A stretch of DNA of 64,000 bases from Anaerolineae bacterium (GCA_022822545.1 JAJEBE010000056.1:1-64000); one strand, 5' to 3'. Positions 25,446 through 33,830 are shown, counted from the first letter of the stretch. Numbers and translations are program-made. The notes: generated from the sequence alone by a model not told the origin.

Positions 25446-26048
25446 TTAGACGTTGAGCGGCTGATAGTCGACGCTTCTGAGCAGCAGGGGCAGCAGGGCG
25501 TCCATGATTTCGTCTTTGCTGGGCTCGCCGGTGTAGACCCATTGGATGACCACGTTGTAGATGGCGCCCATCCAGGCATGGGAGACGATGTGGGTATCCA
25601 CCGGCGGGATGGCGCCATCGGCCACCGCCTCGTCCAGGTAGGTTTTGATGAGCAGGGCGAAGCGGTCGTTGACTTCCATGCGCTTGCGCTCAAAGACGGC
25701 GCCCAGGCCGACGGCTTGCACGAGCAGGAGCTTGGCGGGCCGGCGGTACTTGCCGAAGGTCTCGAGCACGGCTTCCAGCGCGGCTTGCACGCGGCCGATG
25801 CCGGGCGGTTCATCTTCGATCGCTTCCTTGGCGCGCCGCTCGATGACATCGGCGAATTGATCGACCAGGGCGATGAAGAGTTTCTCCTTGTTGGGGAAGT
25901 GAAAGTAGATTGAGCCTTTGCTGATGCTCGCTTCCGAGACGATCTCGTCCAGCTTGGTATCGTGGAAGCCTTTGGCGCTGAAGATATTCATGGCGGCGTC
26001 GAGGATGCGGTCGCGGGTGGAGCGGGGGTCTGGGCGTTGGCGGTCCAT
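25446..26048 (-). CDS. TetR-family transcriptional regulator
   Basis: A 200-residue repressor. N-terminal helix-turn-helix: 'RDRILDAAMNIFSAKGFHD' and 'ISKGSIYFHFPNKEKLFIA'. The C-terminal ligand domain resembles the fatty-acyl/drug-responsive TetR_C groups (ALEAVLETFGKYRRPAKLLL). A 24-bp palindrome lies 9 bp before its start codon, so it very probably represses itself. The gene lies upstream of, and parallel to, the men cluster; whether it controls men genes is unknown. Confidence 0.88.
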   Translation of the reverse strand: MDRQRPDPRSTRDRILDAAMNIFSAKGFHDTKLDEIVSEASISKGSIYFHFPNKEKLFIALVDQFADVIERRAKEAIEDEPPGIGRVQAALEAVLETFGKYRRPAKLLLVQAVGLGAVFERKRMEVNDRFALLIKTYLDEAVADGAIPPVDTHIVSHAWMGAIYNVVIQWVYTGEPSKDEIMDALLPLLLRSVDYQPLNV

Positions 26049-26056
26049 GGTCGCCT

Positions 26057-26080
26057 ACAGTACTGACTGGTCAGTACTGT
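26057..26080. promoter_or_regulatory. TetR operator, 24-bp palindrome
   Basis: Arms ACAGTACTGAC and GTCAGTACTGT are perfect inverted repeats around a central TG. The site lies between the -10 element (26082-26090) and the tetR start codon (26048), the arrangement expected for autorepression. Confidence 0.85.
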
Positions 26081-26081
26081 G

Positions 26082-26090
26082 AGTGTAGCA
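26082..26090 (-). promoter_or_regulatory. Extended -10 of the tetR promoter
   Basis: On the minus strand TGCTACACT gives TGn plus TACACT (4 of 6 to TATAAT). The palindromic operator begins 1 nt downstream, covering the predicted transcription start. Confidence 0.5.
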
Positions 26091-26149
26091 TGACTTTGCG
26101 CAGGATGCGAGAGGGGGCTGTCTATGAGCAGGGATCGCCTCAAAATTTT

Positions 26150-26284
26150 TCACCACAGGGGCGCAGAAGTAGTTCCAAGTTAGTCCTGAGAAATCATAAA
26201 TCGAGTCGATTTGTAGAGACGATTTATTAAGTCGCCCGAAAACTGGACTTGGAAAAGCGGGCGACCTGGTAGCTCGCCTCTACA
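26150..26284. mobile_element. Truncated MITE-like element with palindrome doublet
   Basis: The left arm starts TTTCACCACAGGGGCGCAGA and continues AGTAGTTCCAAGTTAGTCCTG. It is followed by a minus-oriented palindrome (26211-26238, degraded) and a plus-oriented one (26259-26284). The right inverted arm is missing; the deaminase gene starts 27 bp later. Confidence 0.5.
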
Positions 26285-26311
26285 ATTATCCCTAGGAAAG
26301 GGGAGTGGATT

Positions 26312-26698
26312 ATGGACAGATTTATGGCGATGGCAATTGAAGAGGCGGCGGCGACGAAGGCGGAAGGCGGCAGTCCATTCGGCGCGGTATTGGTACGCGG
26401 CGGGGAGGTCATCGGCCGGGGCCGCAATATGATGATTCAGAACAACGATCCGCTGAGCCACGGCGAGATGGAAGCGATCAAGGCGGCTGGCTTGCAGGAG
26501 AGCTATGCCGATACGGTGCTCTATACGACCGCTTTCCCTTGTTTGATGTGCGCCGGGGCCATCGTGCGTTATCAGATTCCCAAAGTGGTTATCGGCGCCA
26601 GTTGGGAGCACAGCGCGCCCTCGCGCGAGTTCATGGAGTCGCATGGCATCGAGTTGGATGAATGGCGGCTGGAGGAGTGCTACCAACTGGTGGAATGA
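26312..26698 (+). CDS. Cytosine deaminase-like nucleoside/base deaminase
   Basis: A 128-residue zinc deaminase of the CDA superfamily: 'SHGEMEAIKAAG' supplies the zinc His and catalytic Glu, 'FPCLMCAGAIVRYQIPKV' the two zinc Cys. 'GRGRNMMIQNNDPLSHGE' and 'VLYTTAFPCLMC' resemble yeast-type cytosine deaminase (GRGHNMRFQ...LHGE...LYTTLSPCDMC) more than guanine deaminase or TadA. It could feed uracil into the pyrimidine degradation enzymes at 39-48 kb. AGGAAAGGGGAG lies upstream of ATG 26312. Substrate choice is inference. Confidence 0.8.
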   Translation: MDRFMAMAIEEAAATKAEGGSPFGAVLVRGGEVIGRGRNMMIQNNDPLSHGEMEAIKAAGLQESYADTVLYTTAFPCLMCAGAIVRYQIPKVVIGASWEHSAPSREFMESHGIELDEWRLEECYQLVE

Positions 26699-26720
26699 CT
26701 CAGGATTGTCGGCCGATTGT

Positions 26721-27158
26721 TCAGTTTCCTGACTTGTCTTTTTTGCCGAGGACTGTACGCAAGCCCGCGCCCACGGCGGCGCCAATGCCGACGGTAAGCG
26801 CCCAGGTGATGCTGGAGCCGCTGTCCAGGGCGGTTTCCAGGATCTCCTTGACGATTTCGCTAATGCCTTCCACGATTCCGCTGATGGCTGAGGTAATGAT
26901 GAAGACGATGACACCGGCGACAACGGCGAATATGATCGCCATCGCCAACATATTGCTGTCCCCCTCGTTACCGCTGCGATACCGACGCGAGGCGATAGCG
27001 CCTGCCAGCACACCTAGACCCAGGAAAAAACCCATCACAACACCAAAGAGCAAACCATTCCCAACCAACAACCCAAACACGACGCCGATGAGAACGCCGA
27101 CTCCGGTCACAAGTCCTGTTTTTTCGTACCAACTTTTGTCATTCGCTCCGCTACTCAT
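26721..27158 (-). CDS. Small Gly-rich membrane protein, unknown
   Basis: A 145-residue protein with two long hydrophobic glycine-zipper-like segments (GVGVLIGVVFGLLVGNGLL; GFFLGLGVLAGAIASRRY), another pair of helices around residues 70-115 and a C-terminal GIGAAVGAGLRTVLGKK. GGAGG lies 7 nt before ATG 27158. The next minus-strand gene upstream is another unknown membrane protein of similar composition. No family is recognised. Confidence 0.6.
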   Translation of the reverse strand: MSSGANDKSWYEKTGLVTGVGVLIGVVFGLLVGNGLLFGVVMGFFLGLGVLAGAIASRRYRSGNEGDSNMLAMAIIFAVVAGVIVFIITSAISGIVEGISEIVKEILETALDSGSSITWALTVGIGAAVGAGLRTVLGKKDKSGN

Positions 27159-27281
27159 GCCCAACCTCCGATGGTTTTAATAACTTGTTCACAGCAAAAT
27201 ACACAGCTTCAATTTGATTATAGTGGATATTCAAGGTGTTGCGGAACAGAATTGAGAATCACAGCGGGGCAAGCGGATTAA

Positions 27282-27989
27282 CTATTTCAGCGAGCGCGGG
27301 GATTGCCTGAGCCTGTGATATGCGCCCGTGAAGAGGCTCTTGCCACCGGTCATCCAGCGCCGCGCCGCCGCCGCCAGGATTGTCGCCAGGCATGTGCCGG
27401 CGAATGGAAGGACGACCCCTATTATCAGGCCGGCGATGCCCCCCTGCGCGGCCCCTATTTTTATCGCGACTAGCAGAGCGACAACAATACCGATGACGAT
27501 GACGATGGCGCAGCCAATTTTCTCTTTGCCGCTGATACCGATTAACATGCCGGCGACGAAGCTGACAAACGCCACAGCCAGCGCCAGGGCAACGGCTCTA
27601 ACCAGGTCTCCTAATTCTTCAGCTATCCCGGCGATAGCGCTGATGATTCCGTCGCCAACCCAGCCTACAGTTCGGGCGACGATTTGATTGATGGAGTTGT
27701 GTATCTCTTGGCTGATTTGGTCGCCCGCTTCCGCTAATCCAACTCGGACCGGCGCGGCGACGTCAAGGCCGCCGGCAGCCCGCTCGCCAAGCTCGGATAC
27801 GGTCTCCACGCCGCTCTGGACTTGCTCGCCAAGTTTGGATACGGTTTCGGCGCCCGCCTGGACTGCGGTTTGTACTCGATCGACAACTCCAGCGCCGGTT
27901 TCAGCCTGGTCTCCATTGTCGTCCTGGGCAGCAATCGCAACTGCGAGCAATGCCAGTAGAATAGCAATGGCGATTCTTATCGTTTTCAT
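27282..27989 (-). CDS. Secreted/membrane protein with signal peptide, unknown
   Basis: A 235-residue protein. A signal peptide (MKTIRIAIAILLALLAVAIA) is followed by a repetitive amphipathic region in which 'QxGxETVSxLGE' recurs about three times (residues 35-70). Several hydrophobic glycine-rich helices follow (about residues 120-215). GGAG lies 6 nt before ATG 27989. Together with the downstream gene it may form a membrane pair. The function is unknown. Confidence 0.6.
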   Translation of the reverse strand: MKTIRIAIAILLALLAVAIAAQDDNGDQAETGAGVVDRVQTAVQAGAETVSKLGEQVQSGVETVSELGERAAGGLDVAAPVRVGLAEAGDQISQEIHNSINQIVARTVGWVGDGIISAIAGIAEELGDLVRAVALALAVAFVSFVAGMLIGISGKEKIGCAIVIVIGIVVALLVAIKIGAAQGGIAGLIIGVVLPFAGTCLATILAAAARRWMTGGKSLFTGAYHRLRQSPRSLK

Positions 27990-28071
27990 GTCGAACTCCA
28001 CCACAGTTGATTCGAGTTTAGTGGGGTGTGTGACAAAGATGAGAGCGCCAATTTAAGTATACTGCGCGGCT

Positions 28072-28701
28072 TTATGCTTGGCAATCTCTGCCGGTCTCGG
28101 GGCCGCCTGTAATCTCGGCATAGGCGTGTTGGAAGGCGGATTCGGCGTCGAGGTCGAGGGCGTCGTTGAATTTGTTCCAGGCGGAGCAGAGGGCGAAGCG
28201 CATGGTCATGTCGACGATCTGCCGGTCGTCAAAGTTTTGCCGAAGCTCGGCGAAGAAGGCATCCGCGATTTTGTAGGGCGCGCGAGTCATCGCGTCGGCG
28301 TAACGGATCACCAGCCATTCCTGCTCGGACCATAGCTCAAGCCTGTTATTCCAGTCGCCACTCTCGATGCAGCGCAGTTGCTCGGCGCTCAAGCCGGATG
28401 CCTGCCCCAAGGGCGTATGATGTCGCAGGCAGTAGTCGCAGGCGTTGACCCGCGAGCAGATCAAGATACCGAGTTCAATGAGTTTGCGTTCGACTGTGGG
28501 CGCGGCGGCGAAGGCTTCATAGACCGTGATGAGGGCTTTGAGCAATTCGGGGTGATGGGCCAGGGCGCGGACTTGATTGCCGAAGAGGGACGGCCCCGGC
28601 AGTTGCCCGTCTTGCAGGGCGGCGTCGGCGCGGTCGTAGATATCGCGCAGATCGGCGGGCGCTTTGTCTTTGGGGATGGGGCGTATGCGTTCGTCGGTCA
28701 T
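28072..28701 (-). CDS. Carboxymuconolactone decarboxylase/AhpD-like protein
   Basis: A 209-residue helical protein with the AhpD-type motif 'ACDYCLRHHTPLG' (CxxC followed by His). Proteins of this family act as peroxidase-linked disulfide reductases or as decarboxylases. The C-terminal half (SEQEWLVIRYADAMTRAPY) matches the CMD-domain layout. It is last in the minus-strand catabolic cluster that begins at 33766. Confidence 0.8.
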   Translation of the reverse strand: MTDERIRPIPKDKAPADLRDIYDRADAALQDGQLPGPSLFGNQVRALAHHPELLKALITVYEAFAAAPTVERKLIELGILICSRVNACDYCLRHHTPLGQASGLSAEQLRCIESGDWNNRLELWSEQEWLVIRYADAMTRAPYKIADAFFAELRQNFDDRQIVDMTMRFALCSAWNKFNDALDLDAESAFQHAYAEITGGPETGRDCQA

Positions 28702-28721
28702 GGTTTGTTTCGGGTGGTTTC

Positions 28722-28747
28722 GGGCGACCTGATAGCTCGCCCCTACA
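28722..28747 (+). repeat. GGGCGACC palindrome between AhpD-like and DapA-like genes
   Basis: Arms GGGCGACC/GCTCGCCC (one mismatch), plus-oriented tail. Confidence 0.8.
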
Positions 28748-28774
28748 TTATGATTTTATTCTGACGGCGCGTGT

Positions 28775-29686
28775 CTATGTTGAGACGATCTGTGTCGGGT
28801 CGTTGATGCCGACGCGCTTGAGCAGCCAGGTGATTTCCGCGTCTGTGCCGGCGTCGATGGGGTTGAAGGGGGGGCGGGGTGTCGGGTTGTTGATGGCGCC
28901 GCGGCGATGCAGGAAGGCTTTGCGGATGGTCAGGTTGATCAGGGGCTGATTCTCGTAGCGGATGAGGGGCAGGTAGCGGTCGAAGATGGCTTCGGCGTCC
29001 TCCAGCCGGCCGGCTTTGAAGGCTGCAAAGACGGCGACGAGGATTTCGGTGAAAGCGAAGCCGGTCATCGTGCCGGATGCGCCGCGCCCCAATTCTTCCA
29101 GCAGGAACATGCCACCCAAGCCGCCGAAGATTTCGAACTTGTCGGTCGCCGCCCGTATGGCGTCTATTTTCTGCATGAGCGGCGGGTCTTCCAGTTTGAG
29201 ATAGCGGGCGTTGGGGATGGACTCGGCGATCTGCGCCAGCACAGCCGGCGACATGATGACATTGTTGACGGGCGGGAAGTCCTGCACGACGATGGCGCCG
29301 CTGATCGTCTCGGCGATTTCGCTGTAGAGGGCGAGGATAGCGGGGTCGGATTTGTCTTCCATGGGGGGCGGGGCGATCATGACGCCATCGGCGCCGGCCG
29401 CGAAAGCCGCCTGGCTGAGGGCGATGCAGGTTGCGAGCTCGCTGTGGCTCGTGCCGACGACAATGGGGACCGCGCCAGCGACCGTCTCGACGACGGTATC
29501 CATGACCGCGCGCCGCTCATCGACGCTGAGCTTGGCGGCTTCGCCCATGACGCCGAGGATGGTCAAGCCTTGGGCGCCGATGCTTATCTGGAAGCGGACC
29601 AGGCGGCGCAAGCTGTCGTAATCGACATTGTAGTCGGCGGTGAAAGGGGTGGCGAGGATGTTAAAGATGCCGCTGATTTTGGTCAT
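28775..29686 (-). CDS. DapA-superfamily aldolase, not dihydrodipicolinate synthase
   Basis: A 303-residue TIM-barrel Schiff-base aldolase. The active Lys is in 'ARYLKLEDPPLMQ'. The Thr-Thr of true DapA is replaced (GVMGEAAKLS instead of GTTGE), and the catalytic Tyr of 'YNxP' is replaced (VVQDFPPVNN). So a lyase or hydratase on another 2-oxo acid is more likely. It sits between the AhpD-like protein and an allantoinase-like hydrolase in a GntR-linked cluster, which suggests a catabolic aldolase. Confidence 0.82.
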   Translation of the reverse strand: MTKISGIFNILATPFTADYNVDYDSLRRLVRFQISIGAQGLTILGVMGEAAKLSVDERRAVMDTVVETVAGAVPIVVGTSHSELATCIALSQAAFAAGADGVMIAPPPMEDKSDPAILALYSEIAETISGAIVVQDFPPVNNVIMSPAVLAQIAESIPNARYLKLEDPPLMQKIDAIRAATDKFEIFGGLGGMFLLEELGRGASGTMTGFAFTEILVAVFAAFKAGRLEDAEAIFDRYLPLIRYENQPLINLTIRKAFLHRRGAINNPTPRPPFNPIDAGTDAEITWLLKRVGINDPTQIVST

Positions 29687-29704
29687 GGTTCTGGCTCCGT
29701 TAGC

Positions 29705-29730
29705 GGGCGACTTGATAAGTCGCCCCTACA
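29705..29730 (+). repeat. GGGCGACT palindrome between DapA-like and amidohydrolase genes
   Basis: Arms GGGCGACTT/AAGTCGCCC, plus-oriented CCTACA tail. Confidence 0.85.
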
Positions 29731-29737
29731 ACTCGTT

Positions 29738-31117
29738 TCAGGAAGGGCGGAGGAATTGGCCGTCGCCGGGGGCGCCGACTATCTCGCCGTTGAGGAAGAC
29801 GGTCTTGCCATTGACGATGGTGCGCTCGACCGCGCCTTTGAAGGTCATTCCCTCATAGAGTTTGTCGCAGTCGCGGGCTTTGCTGAAGAGCATATCGCGG
29901 TGGATGGTGGTCTCGACATTTGGGTCGTAGATGACCAGGTCGGCGGCGGCGGCGATGCCGATATGTCCGCGCTCGGGATAGACGCCGAAGCGCTTGGCGC
30001 CGTTGGTGGCGACGAGTTCAATCGCCTTGTTGATGCTGATGCGTCCGGTCAGGGCTTCGTGCATGACGCCGAGGAGCAGCTCCTCGACGCCGGGCGCGCC
30101 GGGCGGCGCCGCCCAGAGATCGGTGCGAGCGCGTTCTTTCTCGGCGACGGTGAAGGGGGAATGGTCGGTGGTGATCGCCATCAAGGCGCCGTCGATTAGC
30201 CCTTGCCAGAGCGCCGCTTGATCGGCCGTTTGACGCAGGGGCGGATTGATTTTGGCGTAGGATCCGAGGCGGTCGAGCGCTTCTTCGGTGAACAGAAGGT
30301 ATTGCGGGCAGGTCTCGGCGCTGACTTGGGCGCCGGTCGCTTGGTAGCGCTGAATGACGGCCAGGGCTTCGGCGCCGCTGACGTGGGCGATGTGCAGCTT
30401 GGCGCCGATGGATTCGTTCAGCGCCAGCAGGGTAGCGATGGCGAGGGCTTCGACATGCGGCGGGCGGGATTCGCCATGGGCGGGGGCATCGTTACGTCCG
30501 GCGGCGATCAGTTGGGCGGTGTGCCATTCGAGCAACTGATTGTTCTCGGCGTGCACGGCGCAGACCAGCCCGGTCTCGGCGACCAGTTGCAGGGCCTGGT
30601 AGAGCTCGGGGACATGGGGCAGGCAAAGGCCTTCGAATTCGTCGTCGCGGCCTTTTGGCGCGGCGGTCATGAAGATTTTGAAGGCGATTGCGCCTTCGTC
30701 GACCATGTCGGCGATGATGTCGCGATCGAGCAAGCCGGGCGCGCCGTACAAGCCGAAGTTGACATAGCAGTCGCGCTGGGCCAGGGCTTTGCGCATGCGG
30801 AAGGTAGCGCCGGTGGCGCAGCAGGGTTTGGAGATGGGCATCTCGAAGACGGTGGTGACACCGCCGGCGGCGGCGGCGCGGGTTTCAGTGGCGAAGTCGC
30901 CGCGCTCGGGATAAGCGGGGGCGCGGCAGTGGAAATGGATGTCGATGGCGCCGGGCAGCAGGAGCTTGCCAGCGGCGTCGATGGTCTCGGCGGCGTCGAT
31001 GCCGCTGGAATCAGCCGACAAAAGGACGATGCGGCCAGCGCGAATCCCGACATCGAGCTGTGCGATGCCGCTTTCCAGCGCGACCTGGGCGTTTTGGATA
31101 AGGGTGTCTATGCGCAC
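29738..31117 (-). CDS. Allantoinase/dihydroorotase-family cyclic amidohydrolase
   Basis: A 459-residue metal-dependent amidohydrolase: HxH in 'AIDIHFHCRAPAYPERG', the Lys expected to be carbamylated in 'IAFKIFMTAA', His in 'CAVHAENNQL' and 'LHIAHVSG', Asp in 'ITTDHSPFT'. The pattern is closest to allantoinase or class I dihydroorotase. It opens a cyclic ureide or amide ring. With the M20 hydrolase next door it may form a hydantoin- or allantoin-type route. A second cyclic amidohydrolase (39321) is the dihydropyrimidinase proper. Confidence 0.85.
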   Translation of the reverse strand: MRIDTLIQNAQVALESGIAQLDVGIRAGRIVLLSADSSGIDAAETIDAAGKLLLPGAIDIHFHCRAPAYPERGDFATETRAAAAGGVTTVFEMPISKPCCATGATFRMRKALAQRDCYVNFGLYGAPGLLDRDIIADMVDEGAIAFKIFMTAAPKGRDDEFEGLCLPHVPELYQALQLVAETGLVCAVHAENNQLLEWHTAQLIAAGRNDAPAHGESRPPHVEALAIATLLALNESIGAKLHIAHVSGAEALAVIQRYQATGAQVSAETCPQYLLFTEEALDRLGSYAKINPPLRQTADQAALWQGLIDGALMAITTDHSPFTVAEKERARTDLWAAPPGAPGVEELLLGVMHEALTGRISINKAIELVATNGAKRFGVYPERGHIGIAAAADLVIYDPNVETTIHRDMLFSKARDCDKLYEGMTFKGAVERTIVNGKTVFLNGEIVGAPGDGQFLRPS

Positions 31118-31143
31118 AGTTTGATCCTTGTCTCTGTCCGGGC

Positions 31144-31210
31144 GGGCGACTCACAGAGTCGCCCCTACATTTTTGCGCTTCGGCGGGGAACCTGGCAGGT
31201 TGCCCCTACA
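31144..31210 (+). repeat. Two palindromes in tandem
   Basis: 31144-31169 (arms GGGCGACTC/GAGTCGCCC) and 31185-31210 (diverged arms GGGGAACC/GGTTGCCCC), both with plus-oriented CTACA tails, between the M20 and amidohydrolase genes. The second keeps its stem through paired substitutions. Confidence 0.8.
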
Positions 31211-31213
31211 GCG

Positions 31214-32371
31214 CTAATCGGCGTAAAGCATCCGCCGCGCGAAATTCTTAAGGACGGTCGTGGTCGCCTCGTAATCGGCCAGGCGGACATGCTCATCGGC
31301 GGCGTGGGCGGCCTCGTAACTGCCGGGACCGAAGATGATCATATCGCCGCGCGCCAGTTCCATCAGATGCTTGGCATCGCTGCCGGGCAGGTAACCGATG
31401 GGACCGGGGTCATCATTCAGTTCGGCGCGGACGCAATCCATGAAAGTCTTGGCGTATTCGGTATTCAGGGCGGATTCGTACCAGCGCGAGTAGACGATGT
31501 CGCCCAGGTTCACGGTGGCGCCGGCCAGGTCGACCGACTCGAGCAGGGCGCCAAGCTCGGCGACGACCGCTTCCGGTTCTTCACCGGGGATCATGCGGCG
31601 GTCGAGGCGGATGACGCAGGTATCGGGCACGGCGTTGGCGGTGCTGCCGCCGGCGATGACGCCGACATTGCAGGTGGGCACGCCGACGACCGGATGGATC
31701 AGGCGGGAGAGGTCCTGATGATAATAATCGAGGGCGGCGATGATTTTGGACATGGCGACGATGGCGTTGACGCCGCGGTCGGGGTTAGTGGCGTGGACGG
31801 ATTTGCCGACGGTCTGGATGGTGGCGCGCAGCACGCCTTTATGGGCGGTGGCGACTTTGTTGCCGGTTTGTTCGCCGACGATGATAAAATCGCAGGCGGG
31901 CAGGTGGCCATCGTCAGCGAGCCATTTGGTGCCGAGTTGGCCGCCGGTTTCTTCTTCGGCCGCGGCGACCAGGATTAGCGTTCCGTTGAGCCGCTCCTGC
32001 TGGGCCGCTTCCATCATCGTCAACATCATGGATGCCAGGACGGCTTTGTCATCGATGCTGCCTTTGCCGTAGAGGGCGCCATCGCGTATGGCGGCGGCGT
32101 AGGGGTCGACGCTCCAGTTCTGGCTTTCGGCTTTGGCGATGGGCACGGTGTCGATATGGGCGTGCAGCATGATATGCGGGTCGCCGCTGCCGAGTTTGGC
32201 GATGGTGTTGCGGGCCGGCTGCTTGCGCGCGGGGGCCGCCTGCCGCACTTCACAACCGATGGCGCGCATTTGCTCGGCGACGAAGTCAGCGATGGCGCGG
32301 GTATCGCCCGGCGGGTTGGGCGAGGGGATGCGCACCAGTTGCCGCAGAAGCTCAATGGCGTTCATTTGCAT
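31214..32371 (-). CDS. M20-family metallohydrolase (ArgE/DapE/carbamoylase type)
   Basis: A 385-residue dinuclear zinc hydrolase: 'LHAHIDTVPI', 'GKGSIDDKAVLASM', the Glu pair in 'AAEEETGGQLG', and the dimerisation domain starting near residue 180 (KGVLRATIQTVGKSVHAT). M20 enzymes cleave N-acyl or N-carbamoyl amino acids, so it may hydrolyse the product of the neighbouring amidohydrolase. ATG 32371 and ATG 32365 are both possible. The frame continues upstream only as a shadow of the VOC gene, which ends 4 bp away. Confidence 0.85.
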   Translation of the reverse strand: MQMNAIELLRQLVRIPSPNPPGDTRAIADFVAEQMRAIGCEVRQAAPARKQPARNTIAKLGSGDPHIMLHAHIDTVPIAKAESQNWSVDPYAAAIRDGALYGKGSIDDKAVLASMMLTMMEAAQQERLNGTLILVAAAEEETGGQLGTKWLADDGHLPACDFIIVGEQTGNKVATAHKGVLRATIQTVGKSVHATNPDRGVNAIVAMSKIIAALDYYHQDLSRLIHPVVGVPTCNVGVIAGGSTANAVPDTCVIRLDRRMIPGEEPEAVVAELGALLESVDLAGATVNLGDIVYSRWYESALNTEYAKTFMDCVRAELNDDPGPIGYLPGSDAKHLMELARGDMIIFGPGSYEAAHAADEHVRLADYEATTTVLKNFARRMLYAD

Positions 32372-32375
32372 GTTT

Positions 32376-32840
32376 TTAGATGCCTTGAACTGCTTTGTAT
32401 TGTTCCAGTTCTTCCGGCGTGTAGACCTGCATGAGTTCCAGTTCGACGCCGCCGGCTTCTTGCTCGAGGAAGGCGACCCAGCCTTCGGGATGGACGTGGC
32501 TGCCTTTGACCTTGCAGGCGGCGCATTCTTTGAGGGCCGCGCCTTTGGCCTGGGCGTCGGCCAGGGCTTGGTCGATATTGGGCACGGCGTAGCAGATATG
32601 GTGCAGGCCTTCGTAGCCGCGCTCTTTGATCCAGGCGTCATAGCGCCCGCCCGCGTCCATCGATTGGCAGAGTTGATATTCGACATCGCCGACATTAAAG
32701 ATGGCGACGACATTGCGCGATTTGTCGTATTCGTGGACCTCCGCGTCGAAGCCGAGGCCGAGGAAGTCTTGATAATGCCGCAGGGCCGCGCGGGCGTCGC
32801 TCACGGCGAAAGCCATGTGTTTGATGTAACGTTCGTGCAT
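32376..32840 (-). CDS. VOC-superfamily protein, methylmalonyl-CoA epimerase-like
   Basis: A 154-residue vicinal-oxygen-chelate protein with two beta-alpha-beta-beta-beta modules. Metal-site-like positions are His in 'IKHMAFAVSD' and 'EGLHHICYAVPNIDQALAD', and Glu in 'GGVELELMQ'. The layout matches methylmalonyl-CoA epimerase, but lactoylglutathione lyase-like and dioxygenase relatives cannot be excluded. It is coupled (4-bp gap) to the M20 gene. Confidence 0.75.
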   Translation of the reverse strand: MHERYIKHMAFAVSDARAALRHYQDFLGLGFDAEVHEYDKSRNVVAIFNVGDVEYQLCQSMDAGGRYDAWIKERGYEGLHHICYAVPNIDQALADAQAKGAALKECAACKVKGSHVHPEGWVAFLEQEAGGVELELMQVYTPEELEQYKAVQGI

Positions 32841-32861
32841 TTTTTGGTCTCCTTCAATGAC

Positions 32862-32887
32862 GGGCGACCTGATAGGTCGCCCCTACA
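32862..32887 (+). repeat. GGGCGACC palindrome between nitroreductase and VOC genes
   Basis: Arms GGGCGACC/GGTCGCCC, plus-oriented CCTACA tail. Confidence 0.85.
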
Positions 32888-32906
32888 GTTTCTTGCGGAC
32901 GCCAGT

Positions 32907-33446
32907 TCAAGCGTCGGGAAAGCGTTCCCAATGCGTCAGGTCACGCCAGCTGGTCTTTTTCCAAGCGGTCATGCCGCGCTTGGTCGTGTTCGCCTTGTGT
33001 CCGATGCAGATGAACATCTCCGGCGAATAGCTCTCGGGCAGGTTTAGGATGACCTTGACCGCTTCTTTGCTGTAGGAGGTGACGGGACCCGATGCCAGAC
33101 CGAGGGCATGGGCCGCCAGCATGATGGTTTGGGCGGCCGTGCCGATATCGATGAGCAGGGCGCGGTCGGTCGGCGGCAAGCTATGCTCGGCCAGGACATC
33201 GCCATTTGTGCAAATCAGGATCAGCGCGGGAGCTTTCTGAAACATGCCGGGCGAGACGAGGCGGATGAGCCGGCGCGTCTCCGGGTTTTGAATGACGATA
33301 TAGCGGTTGGGGCGCAGGTTGCCGCCGCTGGGCGCCCAGCGGGCCGCTTCAAGGATGGTTTCGATCTGCTCGCGGGCGACGGGTTCGTCCGTCATCTCCC
33401 GCACCACTCGGCGCGTTCTGATGTTTTCGAGTATCGGTTCGCTCAT
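32907..33446 (-). CDS. Nitroreductase-family FMN oxidoreductase
   Basis: A 179-residue small nitroreductase: FMN phosphate-binding 'IRTRRVVREM', the core 'ARWAPSGGNLRPNRYIVI' and the C-terminal 'GLASGPVTSYSKEA'. Typical members are homodimers that use NAD(P)H. Its start overlaps the stop of the DUF6092-like gene (ATGA at 33446-33443), so the two are translationally coupled. Confidence 0.85.
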   Translation of the reverse strand: MSEPILENIRTRRVVREMTDEPVAREQIETILEAARWAPSGGNLRPNRYIVIQNPETRRLIRLVSPGMFQKAPALILICTNGDVLAEHSLPPTDRALLIDIGTAAQTIMLAAHALGLASGPVTSYSKEAVKVILNLPESYSPEMFICIGHKANTTKRGMTAWKKTSWRDLTHWERFPDA

Positions 33447-33766
33447 GAGTCGTCCTCCGGCAGGGGGCTATGGCGCAGCAGAGTTTCGGCGACCCGGCGG
33501 CAGAGCTCATCTAGGCCGGCGGCGTAGGCGTCAGTATCGGACATCTGCATGTGCATATCGGGGATGCGCTCGATATTGGCCTGCAGGAAGTCGCGCGATT
33601 TTTCCGAGGCGCGTTCGATGATGGCGCTGCTTAGGCGCTCAGTCGCGGTCAGCAAGCGCAGGGGGCCGTAATGCGCCGGCTCCTCCATTTGGATGCGCGC
33701 CGAGGTGATCAGCAGGGCGAGCAACTCGATGGCTTCATCTTCTTTCAAGACCCAGTTTTCGCTCAT
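33443..33766 (-). CDS. DUF6092-like small protein, first gene of the catabolic cluster
   Basis: A 107-residue helical protein (MSENWVLKEDEAIELLALL). The segment 'LITSARIQMEEPAHYGPLRL' matches my recollection of the DUF6092 family, function unknown. ATG 33766 is preferred with AAAGGA 12 nt upstream; ATG 33778 is too close to it. It overlaps the nitroreductase start and heads the gene series running to 28072, divergent from the GntR gene. Confidence 0.6.
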   Translation of the reverse strand: MSENWVLKEDEAIELLALLITSARIQMEEPAHYGPLRLLTATERLSSAIIERASEKSRDFLQANIERIPDMHMQMSDTDAYAAGLDELCRRVAETLLRHSPLPEDDS

Positions 33767-33830
33767 CGTTATTGCCATCCTTTCCAGCGGGCGCCGCATT
33801 GTTGTTCAGAGCAATTGCCTCAAATTACTT

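Noticed and set aside
30203..31978. 591-codon plus-strand frame spanning the amidohydrolase and M20 genes
   Set aside because: It crosses two well-supported genes and an intergenic palindrome, with the low-complexity composition typical of antisense shadows.
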